Part shown: piece after piece, positions 36,770-44,411 of the stretch
Layout: the number at the start of each line of letters is the position of its first letter
How positions within the stretch are numbered: the stretch's first letter is position 1
DNA from: Lishizhenia tianjinensis
GTDB taxonomy: Bacteria > Bacteroidota > Bacteroidia > Flavobacteriales_D > Crocinitomicaceae
DNA length: 64,000 nucleotides
Direction of reading: 5' to 3'
NCBI RefSeq assembly: GCF_900116425.1
Contig: NZ_FPAS01000002.1
Coordinates: 80,537-144,536, forward strand
The notes under the pieces: generated by a model
Databases searched by the model: none
What the model was told of the DNA's origin: nothing
Seen by the model: only the letters and a program-made list of their open reading frames with translations
Made by a program: the position numbers and the translations under genes

Positions 36770-37456
36770 ATGAGTAACTCATTTTTTAGTTCGTCTCTAG
36801 GAAGAAAATATGCCATGGCGTTATCGGCGTTCTTCCTAATGTTATTCTTATTGCAGCATTTTGCCATAAACATGATGTCTGTAGTAAGTCCAGAAATGTT
36901 CAACGAAACATCTCACTTCATGGGAACAAATCCTATGATTCAGTACTTAATGCAGCCTATCTTGATTTTTGCTGTTGTATTCCACTTTGTGATGGGATTC
37001 ATTTTAGAAGCAAGAAATAAAGCGGCAAGAAACGTAAAGTACGCGAAGTACAACGGTGCAGCAAATGCTTCTTGGTTCTCAAGAAACATGTTAGTTTCTG
37101 GATTGGTTGTATTGGCTTTCTTAGGATTGCACTTCTACGATTTCTGGTTGCCAGAGGTAACTACGAAGTTTGTTGAAGGAGACATGACTGGATTAAATGC
37201 AGCCGGAGAATTTAGATACTTCGAAGAGTTACAACACAAGTTTGTGGATGGATGGAGAGTAGCAATTTACTGTGTTGCTTTTGTTTTATTAGCAATGCAC
37301 TTGATGCATGGATTTAACTCAGCATTCCAATCTACAGGTATAGACGGTAAAATGGCTGCGGGAAGAAAGAAATTCGGAACAGCTTTCGCTATCATCGTTC
37401 CTTTAGGATTCGTCTTCATCGCATTGTTTCATTTCTTAACTCAAACAGGACATTAA
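36770..37456 (+). CDS. sdhC: Succinate dehydrogenase cytochrome b subunit
   Basis: 228 residues, the b558-type single membrane subunit that binds heme and quinone and anchors the SdhAB enzyme in the inner membrane. Five hydrophobic helices are visible, with His residues suited to heme ligation in [29 protein letters not shown] and LAMHLMHGF. It is followed after 2 bases by sdhA. First gene of the operon. Confidence 0.94.
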   Translation: MSNSFFSSSLGRKYAMALSAFFLMLFLLQHFAINMMSVVSPEMFNETSHFMGTNPMIQYLMQPILIFAVVFHFVMGFILEARNKAARNVKYAKYNGAANASWFSRNMLVSGLVVLAFLGLHFYDFWLPEVTTKFVEGDMTGLNAAGEFRYFEELQHKFVDGWRVAIYCVAFVLLAMHLMHGFNSAFQSTGIDGKMAAGRKKFGTAFAIIVPLGFVFIALFHFLTQTGH

Positions 37457-37458
37457 TC

Positions 37459-39459
37459 ATGGCAATATTAGATTCAAAAGTACCAAAGGGTCCAATTAAA
37501 ACGAAGTGGACTGATTACAAGAACAAAATTAATTTGGTAAACCCAGCAAACAAGCGTTTGATTGACGTTATTGTTGTTGGAACTGGATTGGCTGGTGGTT
37601 CTGCTGCAGCTACTTTGGCTGAGTTAGGATACAACGTAAAAGCATTCGCTTTCCAAGATTCACCACGTAGAGCGCACTCTATTGCAGCGCAAGGAGGTAT
37701 CAACGCCGCTAAAAACTACCAAGGTGATGGTGACTCAACTTACCGTTTATTTTACGATACGGTTAAAGGGGGTGACTACCGTTCTAGAGAAGCAAACGTA
37801 TATCGTTTAGCAGAAGTTTCTGCAAACATTATAGACCAGTGTGTAGCACAAGGTGTACCATTCGCACGTGATTACGGAGGGTTATTGGATAACCGTTCTT
37901 TCGGTGGGGTATTGGTATCTCGTACCTTCTACGCAAAAGGTCAAACAGGTCAACAGTTATTATTAGGAGCTTACTCTGCATTGAACAGACAAATCGGTAG
38001 AGGTAAAGTGAAAATGTACAACCGTCACGAAATGATGGATGTAGTTATTGTTGACGGAAAAGCAAGAGGAATTATTGCTCGTAACTTGGTTACAGGAGAA
38101 TTAGAGAAGCATTCAGCACACGCTGTAGTTTTAGGAACAGGTGGTTACGGTAACGTATTCTTCCTTTCTACAAACGCAATGGGATCTAACGTTTCTGCAG
38201 CTTGGAAAGCACACAAAAAAGGAGCTTTCTTCGCGAACCCATGTTACACACAAATTCACCCAACATGTATCCCAGTTTCTGGAGATCACCAATCTAAATT
38301 GACATTGATGTCTGAGTCGTTAAGAAACGATGGTAGAATTTGGGTTCCTAAGAAAATGGAAGATGTTGAAGCGATTAGAGCTGGTAAATTAAAACCAACA
38401 CAAATTGCTGAAGGAGATAGAGATTACTACTTAGAAAGAAGATACCCTGCATTCGGTAACTTAGTACCACGTGATGTTGCCTCTAGAGCAGCAAAAGAAA
38501 GATGTGATGCTGGTTACGGTGTGAATGCAACAGGAGAAGCAGTTTACTTAGACTTCTCATCTGCTATTCAACGTTACGGAAAAGAGCAAGCAATCGTGAA
38601 GCACTTAGACGTAAACGATAAAGCATTAGTAACACAATTAGGTAAAGACGTAGTTAAGGCGAAATACGGAAACTTATTCCAAATGTATGAGAAGATCGTT
38701 GACGAGAACCCATACGAAACGCCAATGATGATTTATCCAGCAGTTCACTACACTATGGGTGGATTATGGGTAGATTACAACTTGATGACAACTGTACCAG
38801 GTTTATACGCGATTGGAGAGGCGAACTTCTCAGATCACGGAGCAAACAGATTGGGAGCATCTGCATTGATGCAAGGTTTGGCGGATGGTTACTTCGTATT
38901 GCCTTACACAATCGGAGACTACTTATCTCAAGATATTAGAACAGGAGCTATTTCTACAGAAACGAAAGAGTTCGACGAAGCATTGAAAGCGGTGGAAGAC
39001 CAAATCAACAAATTCGTGAACAACAACGGTTCTCAGTCGGTTGACTACTTCCACAAGAAGTTAGGAAAAATCATGTGGAACAAAGTAGGTATGGCTAGAA
39101 ACGAGCAAGGACTTAAAGAAGCAATCGAAGAGATTTCTGCTTTAAGAGCTGAATTCTACAAAGAAGTTCGTGTTCCAGGTGGAGCTAACGAATTTAACGA
39201 GGAATTAGCAAAAGCTTGTAGAGTTGCCGACTTCTTAGAGTTAGGAGAATTGTTCGCTAAAGATGCATTACACAGAAACGAATCTTGTGGAGGTCACTTT
39301 AGAGAGGAGTACCAAACAGAAGAAGGAGAAGCATTAAGACAACCGGAATTCCAATATGTAGCAGCTTGGGAATACAAAGGTGAGCCTAAAGATGCAGTTA
39401 TGCACAAGGAAGACTTAGTGTTCGAAGATATCGAAGTAAAAGAGAGAAGTTATAAATAG
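37459..39459 (+). CDS. sdhA: Succinate dehydrogenase/fumarate reductase flavoprotein subunit
   Basis: 666 residues. Oxidises succinate to fumarate using covalently bound FAD. The dinucleotide motif [15 protein letters not shown] lies near residues 42-56. The FAD-linking His lies in [12 protein letters not shown], and substrate residues in CYTQIHPTC and in HYTMGGLW. Length fits the Bacteroidota b558-type enzyme. It is normally followed at once by sdhB, but here a four-helix-bundle gene and repeats intervene (39460-39912). Confidence 0.97.
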   Translation: MAILDSKVPKGPIKTKWTDYKNKINLVNPANKRLIDVIVVGTGLAGGSAAATLAELGYNVKAFAFQDSPRRAHSIAAQGGINAAKNYQGDGDSTYRLFYDTVKGGDYRSREANVYRLAEVSANIIDQCVAQGVPFARDYGGLLDNRSFGGVLVSRTFYAKGQTGQQLLLGAYSALNRQIGRGKVKMYNRHEMMDVVIVDGKARGIIARNLVTGELEKHSAHAVVLGTGGYGNVFFLSTNAMGSNVSAAWKAHKKGAFFANPCYTQIHPTCIPVSGDHQSKLTLMSESLRNDGRIWVPKKMEDVEAIRAGKLKPTQIAEGDRDYYLERRYPAFGNLVPRDVASRAAKERCDAGYGVNATGEAVYLDFSSAIQRYGKEQAIVKHLDVNDKALVTQLGKDVVKAKYGNLFQMYEKIVDENPYETPMMIYPAVHYTMGGLWVDYNLMTTVPGLYAIGEANFSDHGANRLGASALMQGLADGYFVLPYTIGDYLSQDIRTGAISTETKEFDEALKAVEDQINKFVNNNGSQSVDYFHKKLGKIMWNKVGMARNEQGLKEAIEEISALRAEFYKEVRVPGGANEFNEELAKACRVADFLELGELFAKDALHRNESCGGHFREEYQTEEGEALRQPEFQYVAAWEYKGEPKDAVMHKEDLVFEDIEVKERSYK

Positions 39460-39465
39460 TGATTG

Positions 39466-39489
39466 GTGATAAGTGATAAGTCAAAAGTG
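39466..39489. repeat. Left flank repeat of the four-helix-bundle insert
   Basis: Built of GTGATAAGTGATAAGTC and CAAAAGTG. An inverted, slightly longer relative lies at 39883-39906. It starts 7 bases after the sdhA stop. Confidence 0.75.
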
Positions 39490-39497
39490 ATTTAGAA

Positions 39498-39860
39498 TTG
39501 GGTGAAATTAAGTCATACAAAGATTTAAAAGTTTGGCAGAAAGGAATACAAATCGTTAAGTTGGTTTACATCCTTACAGAACAGATTTCAGAATCAGAAA
39601 AGTATAATTTAAAGTCACAAATCAAAAGAAGTGCAACTTCTATCTCCTCGAATATTGCTGAGGGTTATGGTAGAGAAAGTACAACAGACTTTTGTAGATT
39701 CTTAAGAAACGCTAGAGGCTCTCTCTTTGAACTTGAAACACAATTGATAATTATTAAAGAAGTAGGTCTGAATTTTAATGAAGTTGTAATGACAGATTTG
39801 GAAGGCCTACTTGAAGAAGAAAATAAGATGTTAAATGCCTTATTAAAGTCTCTAAAGTAA
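39498..39860 (+). CDS. Four-helix-bundle protein (S23/23S rRNA intervening-sequence family)
   Basis: 120 residues with the family landmarks: SYKDLKVWQKG at the start, SQIKRSATSISSNIAEG in the middle, FCRFLRNARGSLFELETQL, and a C-terminal helix. Relatives are encoded in intervening sequences of some 23S rRNA genes and as free-standing genes in many Bacteroidota; they form pentameric helical bundles, and their cellular role is not established. The only in-frame start is TTG at 39498. It sits between sdhA and sdhB in the same direction, inside inverted repeats, which looks like an insertion. Confidence 0.88.
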   Translation: MGEIKSYKDLKVWQKGIQIVKLVYILTEQISESEKYNLKSQIKRSATSISSNIAEGYGRESTTDFCRFLRNARGSLFELETQLIIIKEVGLNFNEVVMTDLEGLLEEENKMLNALLKSLK

Positions 39861-39882
39861 GTAAACGAGTTACGAGTCTTAT

Positions 39883-39906
39883 GACTTATCACTCTTCACT
39901 TATCAC
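39883..39906. repeat. Right flank repeat of the four-helix-bundle insert
   Basis: Its reverse complement reads GTGATAAGTGAAGAG then TGATAAGTC, matching the left flank at 39466-39482 with one extra 7-base word. Confidence 0.75.
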
Positions 39907-39935
39907 ATGAGCCGAAGGCGAAATAACTAAAAAAG

Positions 39936-40682
39936 ATGAATCTTAATTTAAAAATTTGGCGTCAAAAGAATAGTAATGATAAAGGTGGAATGCACAGCTA
40001 CCAAATTAGCGATGTATCTCCAGACATGTCATTCTTAGAAATGTTGGATGTTTTAAACCAACAATTAAACGATAAAGGTGAAGAGCCTATTGCTTTTGAC
40101 CACGACTGTAGAGAAGGTATTTGTGGAATGTGTTCATTACAAATTAATGGTGAACCACACGGACCAGATAGAGGTGTAACTACGTGTCAGTTGCACATGC
40201 GTAAATTCAACGATGGAGATACAATTTACATTGAGCCATTTAGAGCGAAAGCTTTTCCTGTAATCAAGGATTTGGTAGTAGATAGATCTGCATTCGATAG
40301 AATTCAGCACGCAGGTGGTTTCGTTTCTGTAAACACTTCTGGTAATACACAAGATGCAAACGCAATTCCTATTCCTAAGGCTGATGCTGACAAAGCATTC
40401 GACGCGGCGACGTGTATTGGATGTGGAGCATGTGTTGCTTCATGTAAAAACGCTTCTGCTATGTTATATGTTTCTGCAAAAGTTTCTCAGTTTGCTTTGT
40501 TGCCACAAGGTAAAGTTGAAGCGAAAGACAGAGTATTGAACATGGTGAAAGCTATGGATGAAGAAGGATTCGGTAACTGTACAAATACAGGAGCATGTGA
40601 AGTAGAGTGTCCAAAAGGAATCTCTTTAGAAAACATCGCTCGTATGAACAGAGAATACCTTTCTGCTTCATTGAAGAAATAA
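39936..40682 (+). CDS. sdhB: Succinate dehydrogenase iron-sulfur subunit
   Basis: 248 residues. Carries electrons from the SdhA FAD to the membrane heme and quinone. The [2Fe-2S] ligands are Cys58, Cys63, Cys66 and Cys84 (CREGICGMC). The second domain has [11 protein letters not shown] (Cys160-Cys170) and a further Cys set at 215, 221 and 225 for the 4Fe and 3Fe clusters. Third core gene of the operon, ending in a strong terminator. Its distance from sdhA (476 bases) is unusual and is explained by the inserted four-helix-bundle gene. Confidence 0.96.
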   Translation: MNLNLKIWRQKNSNDKGGMHSYQISDVSPDMSFLEMLDVLNQQLNDKGEEPIAFDHDCREGICGMCSLQINGEPHGPDRGVTTCQLHMRKFNDGDTIYIEPFRAKAFPVIKDLVVDRSAFDRIQHAGGFVSVNTSGNTQDANAIPIPKADADKAFDAATCIGCGACVASCKNASAMLYVSAKVSQFALLPQGKVEAKDRVLNMVKAMDEEGFGNCTNTGACEVECPKGISLENIARMNREYLSASLKK

Positions 40683-40704
40683 GACGCAAAATTTCTGATA
40701 TATC

Positions 40705-40739
40705 AAAGGCAAGTTCAATTCGTTGGACTTGCCTTTTTG
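40705..40739 (+). terminator. Terminator of the sdh operon
   Basis: A 12-base stem AGGCAAGTTCAA/TTGGACTTGCCT (one G-T pair) closes a TTCG tetraloop, with flanking A and T runs. It starts 23 bases after the sdhB stop. Confidence 0.92.
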
Positions 40740-40752
40740 TGTTTATTTGGGA

Positions 40753-40783
40753 GTGATAAGTGACTAGAGATAAGTCAAAAGTG
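40753..40783. repeat. Solo copy of the GATAAGTCAAAAGTG word
   Basis: GTGATAAGTGACTAGAGATAAG then TCAAAAGTG: the same word as the left flank of the four-helix-bundle insert, without any gene, just after the sdh terminator. The rest of the gap to 41020 holds an inverted repeat pairing TTGACCTTTTA (about 40929) with TAAAGGTCAA (about 40986) and no gene. Confidence 0.7.
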
Positions 40784-41020
40784 GGAGAGATATAGGATAA
40801 CTTTTTACAACTTAGTCGTTGAGTACTTGCACCCCTCAATCAAAAAATCAACTTAGTCTAAAAGTAACCAAGTAAAAAAGTTTTCTCAGATCACCTTATT
40901 TTTCGTTTACTCCAGCGTTTATAGGGACTTTGACCTTTTATTTTAACTCAATTTTACGCCATTTTTTACCGCAGAATCCCTATTTTAAAGGTCAATATAC
41001 CTTAAACTAAACTTTATAAT

Positions 41021-41452
41021 ATGTTAGACCTTAAAGATCTACTGAACAAAGATGCAATACACGGCATTTTAAGTAAACTAGGCGTTGACCAAGAAAACTC
41101 TGGTGATGTAATCAATGCGGCTCTGGAAACCATCAATGAAAAATTTTCTTCCAATGGTACGCAAATGGTGAGCATGCTTTCGCAGGAGAGCAATACTGCA
41201 GACGATGAGATACTCGAGGCCCAAATTGAAGAAGGATTCTTAAACAAACTTTCCTCTGGTGGAGCTAGTGAAAGCCTGATACAAAAATTAAAAGGTGCAG
41301 CCATTCCAATGATTTTAAATTTCCTGAGAGAAAAAATCGGAGGAGAAAGTGGCGGCATGTCCATTTTAAGCACTTTCCTTTCAAAGGATGAAAACGACAA
41401 AGATGGCGGATTACTCGGAGGCTTAGGAGACAAGATTTCAAAGTTATTTTAA
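41021..41452 (+). CDS. Hypothetical small soluble protein
   Basis: 143 residues, acidic and helical, with no signal peptide. The N-terminal half reads like a helical repeat (LLNKDAIHGILSKLGVDQENSGDVINAAL). The end is Gly-rich (GGLLGGLGDKISKLF), vaguely like DUF937 proteins, but I cannot assign that family. Followed directly by a terminator, so a single-gene unit. Function unknown. Confidence 0.72.
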   Translation: MLDLKDLLNKDAIHGILSKLGVDQENSGDVINAALETINEKFSSNGTQMVSMLSQESNTADDEILEAQIEEGFLNKLSSGGASESLIQKLKGAAIPMILNFLREKIGGESGGMSILSTFLSKDENDKDGGLLGGLGDKISKLF

Positions 41453-41470
41453 CATCTAATCCCTTTAAAA

Positions 41471-41504
41471 AAAAGAGTCGACTTTGGTTGGCTCTTTTGT
41501 TTTT
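41471..41504 (+). terminator. Terminator
   Basis: AAAAGAGTC pairs with GGCTCTTTT (one G-T pair) around a 10-base loop, followed by a T-rich run, 18 bases after the stop at 41452. Confidence 0.8.
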
Positions 41505-41558
41505 AAACAACTTTTTTACCCCTAAAAATTGCTTTCCTTTTCAACCGATGGCTCCCCT

Positions 41559-41602
41559 ATGGATAGAGTATGGATAAAGTATGGATAGTGTATGGTTAAT
41601 GT
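41559..41602. repeat. 11-bp tandem repeat ATGGATAAAGT
   Basis: Four head-to-tail 11-base copies: ATGGATAGAGT, ATGGATAAAGT, ATGGATAGTGT, ATGGTTAATGT, then a partial ATG. It lies 200 bases upstream of the TonB-type receptor promoter. The rest of the gap (41505-41800) shows no gene. Confidence 0.9.
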
Positions 41603-41802
41603 ATGAAAACCCCACCTTGCTTTTCCACCTGCTTAGACTTCCCTGTTCAACTCCCTTTTTAATGCAAAATGTTAAGAGCAGACAAAATTAATTGAACGAT
41701 GCATTAAACCCTTTTGTTAATTCTTAGTCTTATAGGCGAACATAAGAAATTGTAAGATTGAAATACCCTTTTTTAGGGTAGAGCAGGAGATAATTGAAAC
41801 TG

Positions 41803-41810
41803 TATTTTTG
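41803..41810 (+). promoter_or_regulatory. -7 element of the TonB-type receptor gene
   Basis: TATTTTTG, an exact TAnnTTTG match, 30 bases before the ATG at 41841. Confidence 0.5.
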
Positions 41811-41840
41811 CAAACATAAAATAGAAACATAGGCAAAGGA

Positions 41841-44219
41841 ATGAAGACAAACTACTTAAGGTTGATGATGGGAATAGTGAGTATATGCTTTTTTAATACA
41901 CTCACATGGGGACAAAAGGGGTTAACCATAGAAGGAAAAATCCAGGATGCAGATTCTCAACAACCCATACCTTATGCTACAGTGAAAATTGTAAACGCCA
42001 TAGATTCTGCTGTAGTTGGAGGTACAACCACCAATGATTCGGGTCAGTTTGAACTACAAGTAAAAGTACCCAACTTCTTTTTAGAGCTTAGTTTCATAGG
42101 TTATTTTAAAGACACCATCTCAGAGTTCCCTTCAGAAAATGGTTATGTAGATCTTGGTACAATATACCTGAACAAATCTGTACAAGAGTTAGACGGAGTA
42201 AACATCCAAGCCGAAAAGTCTACCGTCGAATTCCAATTAGACAAGAAAGTATTTAATGTAGGTAAGGATTTAAGCAGCACAGGAGCCAGTGCTTTAGAAG
42301 TGTTGAACAATGTTCCTTCTGTTAATGTAAGTATAGAGGGTGAAATCAACCTGAGAGGAGCAAGCGGAGCACAAATCTTAATTAACGGAAAACCCAGTGT
42401 CATAGCCGGTGAACAAGGAAACGCTTTAGGTACAATTACAGCCGACATGATTGAGCGCATAGAGGTAATCACCAATCCATCTGCCAAGTATGATGCAGAA
42501 GGTACAGCGGGTATCATCAATATTGTATTGAAAAAGGAAGAGAAGAAAGGATTAAATGGTTCCATTTCTTTAAATACAGGTGCACCACATAACCACAGTC
42601 TTGGACTTTCTTTGAACTATAGAACAGAGAAGTTTAATTTGTTTAGTCAGTTAGGAGCAGGTTACCGTTCTATGCCGAGATACAGTGAGAACATTAGTAC
42701 AGATTTAATCAACAATACTTCTGTAATTAGTGATGGATTGAACTACAGAAATGAGAACTTTTACAACCTAAACCTCGGAACGGATTACCACATTAACGAT
42801 AGAAATGTGTTGACTTTATCAGGTTCTGTAGCTTTGGAATTAGAACAACAACCCTCAACTACGAATTTTTCTTTTCAAGATTCAACAGGGAACATAGTTT
42901 CTACGTGGCAACGAACAGAAACCACTGAAGCCGTGAACCCAAAATATCAATATGATTTAATTTACAAGAGCACGTTTAAGGATAACAAGGAGCACACCTT
43001 GTTGATGAGTGCGCAAGGTAATTTCTTTGGGAAGGATCAGTCGTCTGAATTCTTTAACAGAATAGTAAGTGGAAGTGATGACAACAGTCAGCAGCGAACC
43101 AGTACTAACTTTCAAGAGCGTAAACAAACCTTTAGTGTAGATTACATCAAACCTTTTAAAAAGAACTTTAAGCTGGAAGCCGGATCGCAGTATGTGATAC
43201 AAGATGTGAGTAATGATTATGCTGTTTCTGATTTCGTAAATGGTGAGTGGGTACAAGACTTGGGCTTGACCAATGTTTTTGATTACAACCAGAATGTACT
43301 CGGACTTTATGCTACCGGTGCTTATGAAGGAAAGAAATATGGTTTAAAAATGGGACTGAGAGCTGAAAATACAGATCTGTTAACCGTCTTGAAAACGACC
43401 AATGAAAAAAATGATGTAAACTACAGTAATTTATTCCCAAGTGTGCATACTTCATACAAAATCAATAAAAGATTTTCATTGCAAGCAGGGTATTCTAAGC
43501 GTATTTACCGACCAAGATTGTGGGATTTGAATCCTTTCTTCAACATTTCAAATACCTACAATATTAGAACAGGTAACCCCAACTTGATGCCTGAGTTTAC
43601 GGATTCATACGAGTTGTCAAGTATTTTCATCTTCAAGAAAATGAGCTTGAATGTAAATGCCTTCCAATTGTATACTACAGATGTGGTTGAGCGTATTGCA
43701 AGTTTTGAAAATAATGTAACCACTACCATGCCGGAGAATGTGGGTACAAAACGTTCTACAGGTTTAGAAATGAATATGAAATATACGCCTTGGAAAAAAT
43801 TGGATATTCAAGGAGATGTGAATTACAGTTATTTCAAGAGAGATGGAGAATTGAACGGAACTGTTTTCGATTTCAATGCCTCTCAATGGTCAACCAAATG
43901 GACAGCAAAAGTTAAATTACCTCATAATTTTGATCTAGAAGTAACGGGGAATTACCAGTCGAAATACCAAACCGTACAAGGTAATGTAAGTGATATGTTA
44001 TTCATGGATGCAGGAGTGCGTAAGAAATTGAAAAAAGGAAAAGCCGTATTTAGTTTGTCCGTTCGCGACGTTTTCGCATCTCGTATACGAACAGTTGAGA
44101 CTTTTCAAGGTAATTTTTACAATTTTAGCGAAAGCTATAGAGGTAGATTTATCACACTTGGATTTAGCTATGGTTTCGGTAAAGGAGAAGCCATGCAGTA
44201 TACAGGAGGAAGAAGGTAA
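41841..44219 (+). CDS. TonB-dependent receptor-like outer membrane beta-barrel protein
   Basis: 792 residues. Signal peptide (about 1-24, ending in TWG). A carboxypeptidase-regulatory-like domain (about 27-110, GKIQDADSQQPIPYATVKI) is followed by a plug domain (about 115-225, ASALEVLNNVPSVNV and GASGAQILINGKP). A long beta-barrel ends in FSYGFGKGEAMQYTGGRR. This is the outer-membrane beta-barrel family common in Bacteroidota. No SusD partner is adjacent, so it is not a SusCD glycan system; the substrate is unknown. Monocistronic with its own terminator. Confidence 0.92.
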   Translation: MKTNYLRLMMGIVSICFFNTLTWGQKGLTIEGKIQDADSQQPIPYATVKIVNAIDSAVVGGTTTNDSGQFELQVKVPNFFLELSFIGYFKDTISEFPSENGYVDLGTIYLNKSVQELDGVNIQAEKSTVEFQLDKKVFNVGKDLSSTGASALEVLNNVPSVNVSIEGEINLRGASGAQILINGKPSVIAGEQGNALGTITADMIERIEVITNPSAKYDAEGTAGIINIVLKKEEKKGLNGSISLNTGAPHNHSLGLSLNYRTEKFNLFSQLGAGYRSMPRYSENISTDLINNTSVISDGLNYRNENFYNLNLGTDYHINDRNVLTLSGSVALELEQQPSTTNFSFQDSTGNIVSTWQRTETTEAVNPKYQYDLIYKSTFKDNKEHTLLMSAQGNFFGKDQSSEFFNRIVSGSDDNSQQRTSTNFQERKQTFSVDYIKPFKKNFKLEAGSQYVIQDVSNDYAVSDFVNGEWVQDLGLTNVFDYNQNVLGLYATGAYEGKKYGLKMGLRAENTDLLTVLKTTNEKNDVNYSNLFPSVHTSYKINKRFSLQAGYSKRIYRPRLWDLNPFFNISNTYNIRTGNPNLMPEFTDSYELSSIFIFKKMSLNVNAFQLYTTDVVERIASFENNVTTTMPENVGTKRSTGLEMNMKYTPWKKLDIQGDVNYSYFKRDGELNGTVFDFNASQWSTKWTAKVKLPHNFDLEVTGNYQSKYQTVQGNVSDMLFMDAGVRKKLKKGKAVFSLSVRDVFASRIRTVETFQGNFYNFSESYRGRFITLGFSYGFGKGEAMQYTGGRR

Positions 44220-44255
44220 GCCCTACTTTTTCTGGTTTTGATTTTTTTAAGTTTT

Positions 44256-44286
44256 ACCAACTTCCTTTTGGGAGTTGGTTTTTTTG
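44256..44286 (+). terminator. Terminator of the TonB-type receptor gene
   Basis: ACCAACTTCC pairs with GGGAGTTGGT around a TTTT loop, followed by a run of T, 37 bases after the stop. Confidence 0.92.
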
Positions 44287-44411
44287 TGCTCCAATTTCCT
44301 GTAACCGTTTATATCAAACTTGCATCTTTTCATAAGGCATCTAGCGCTTTCAACTGAATTTAATATGTGACATAGTTGCTTTTCTGTATCTTCGAAAGAA
44401 AATACAATCTT

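Noticed and set aside
41841-44219. SusC of a glycan-uptake locus
   Set aside because: No SusD-like gene or glycoside hydrolase is adjacent.
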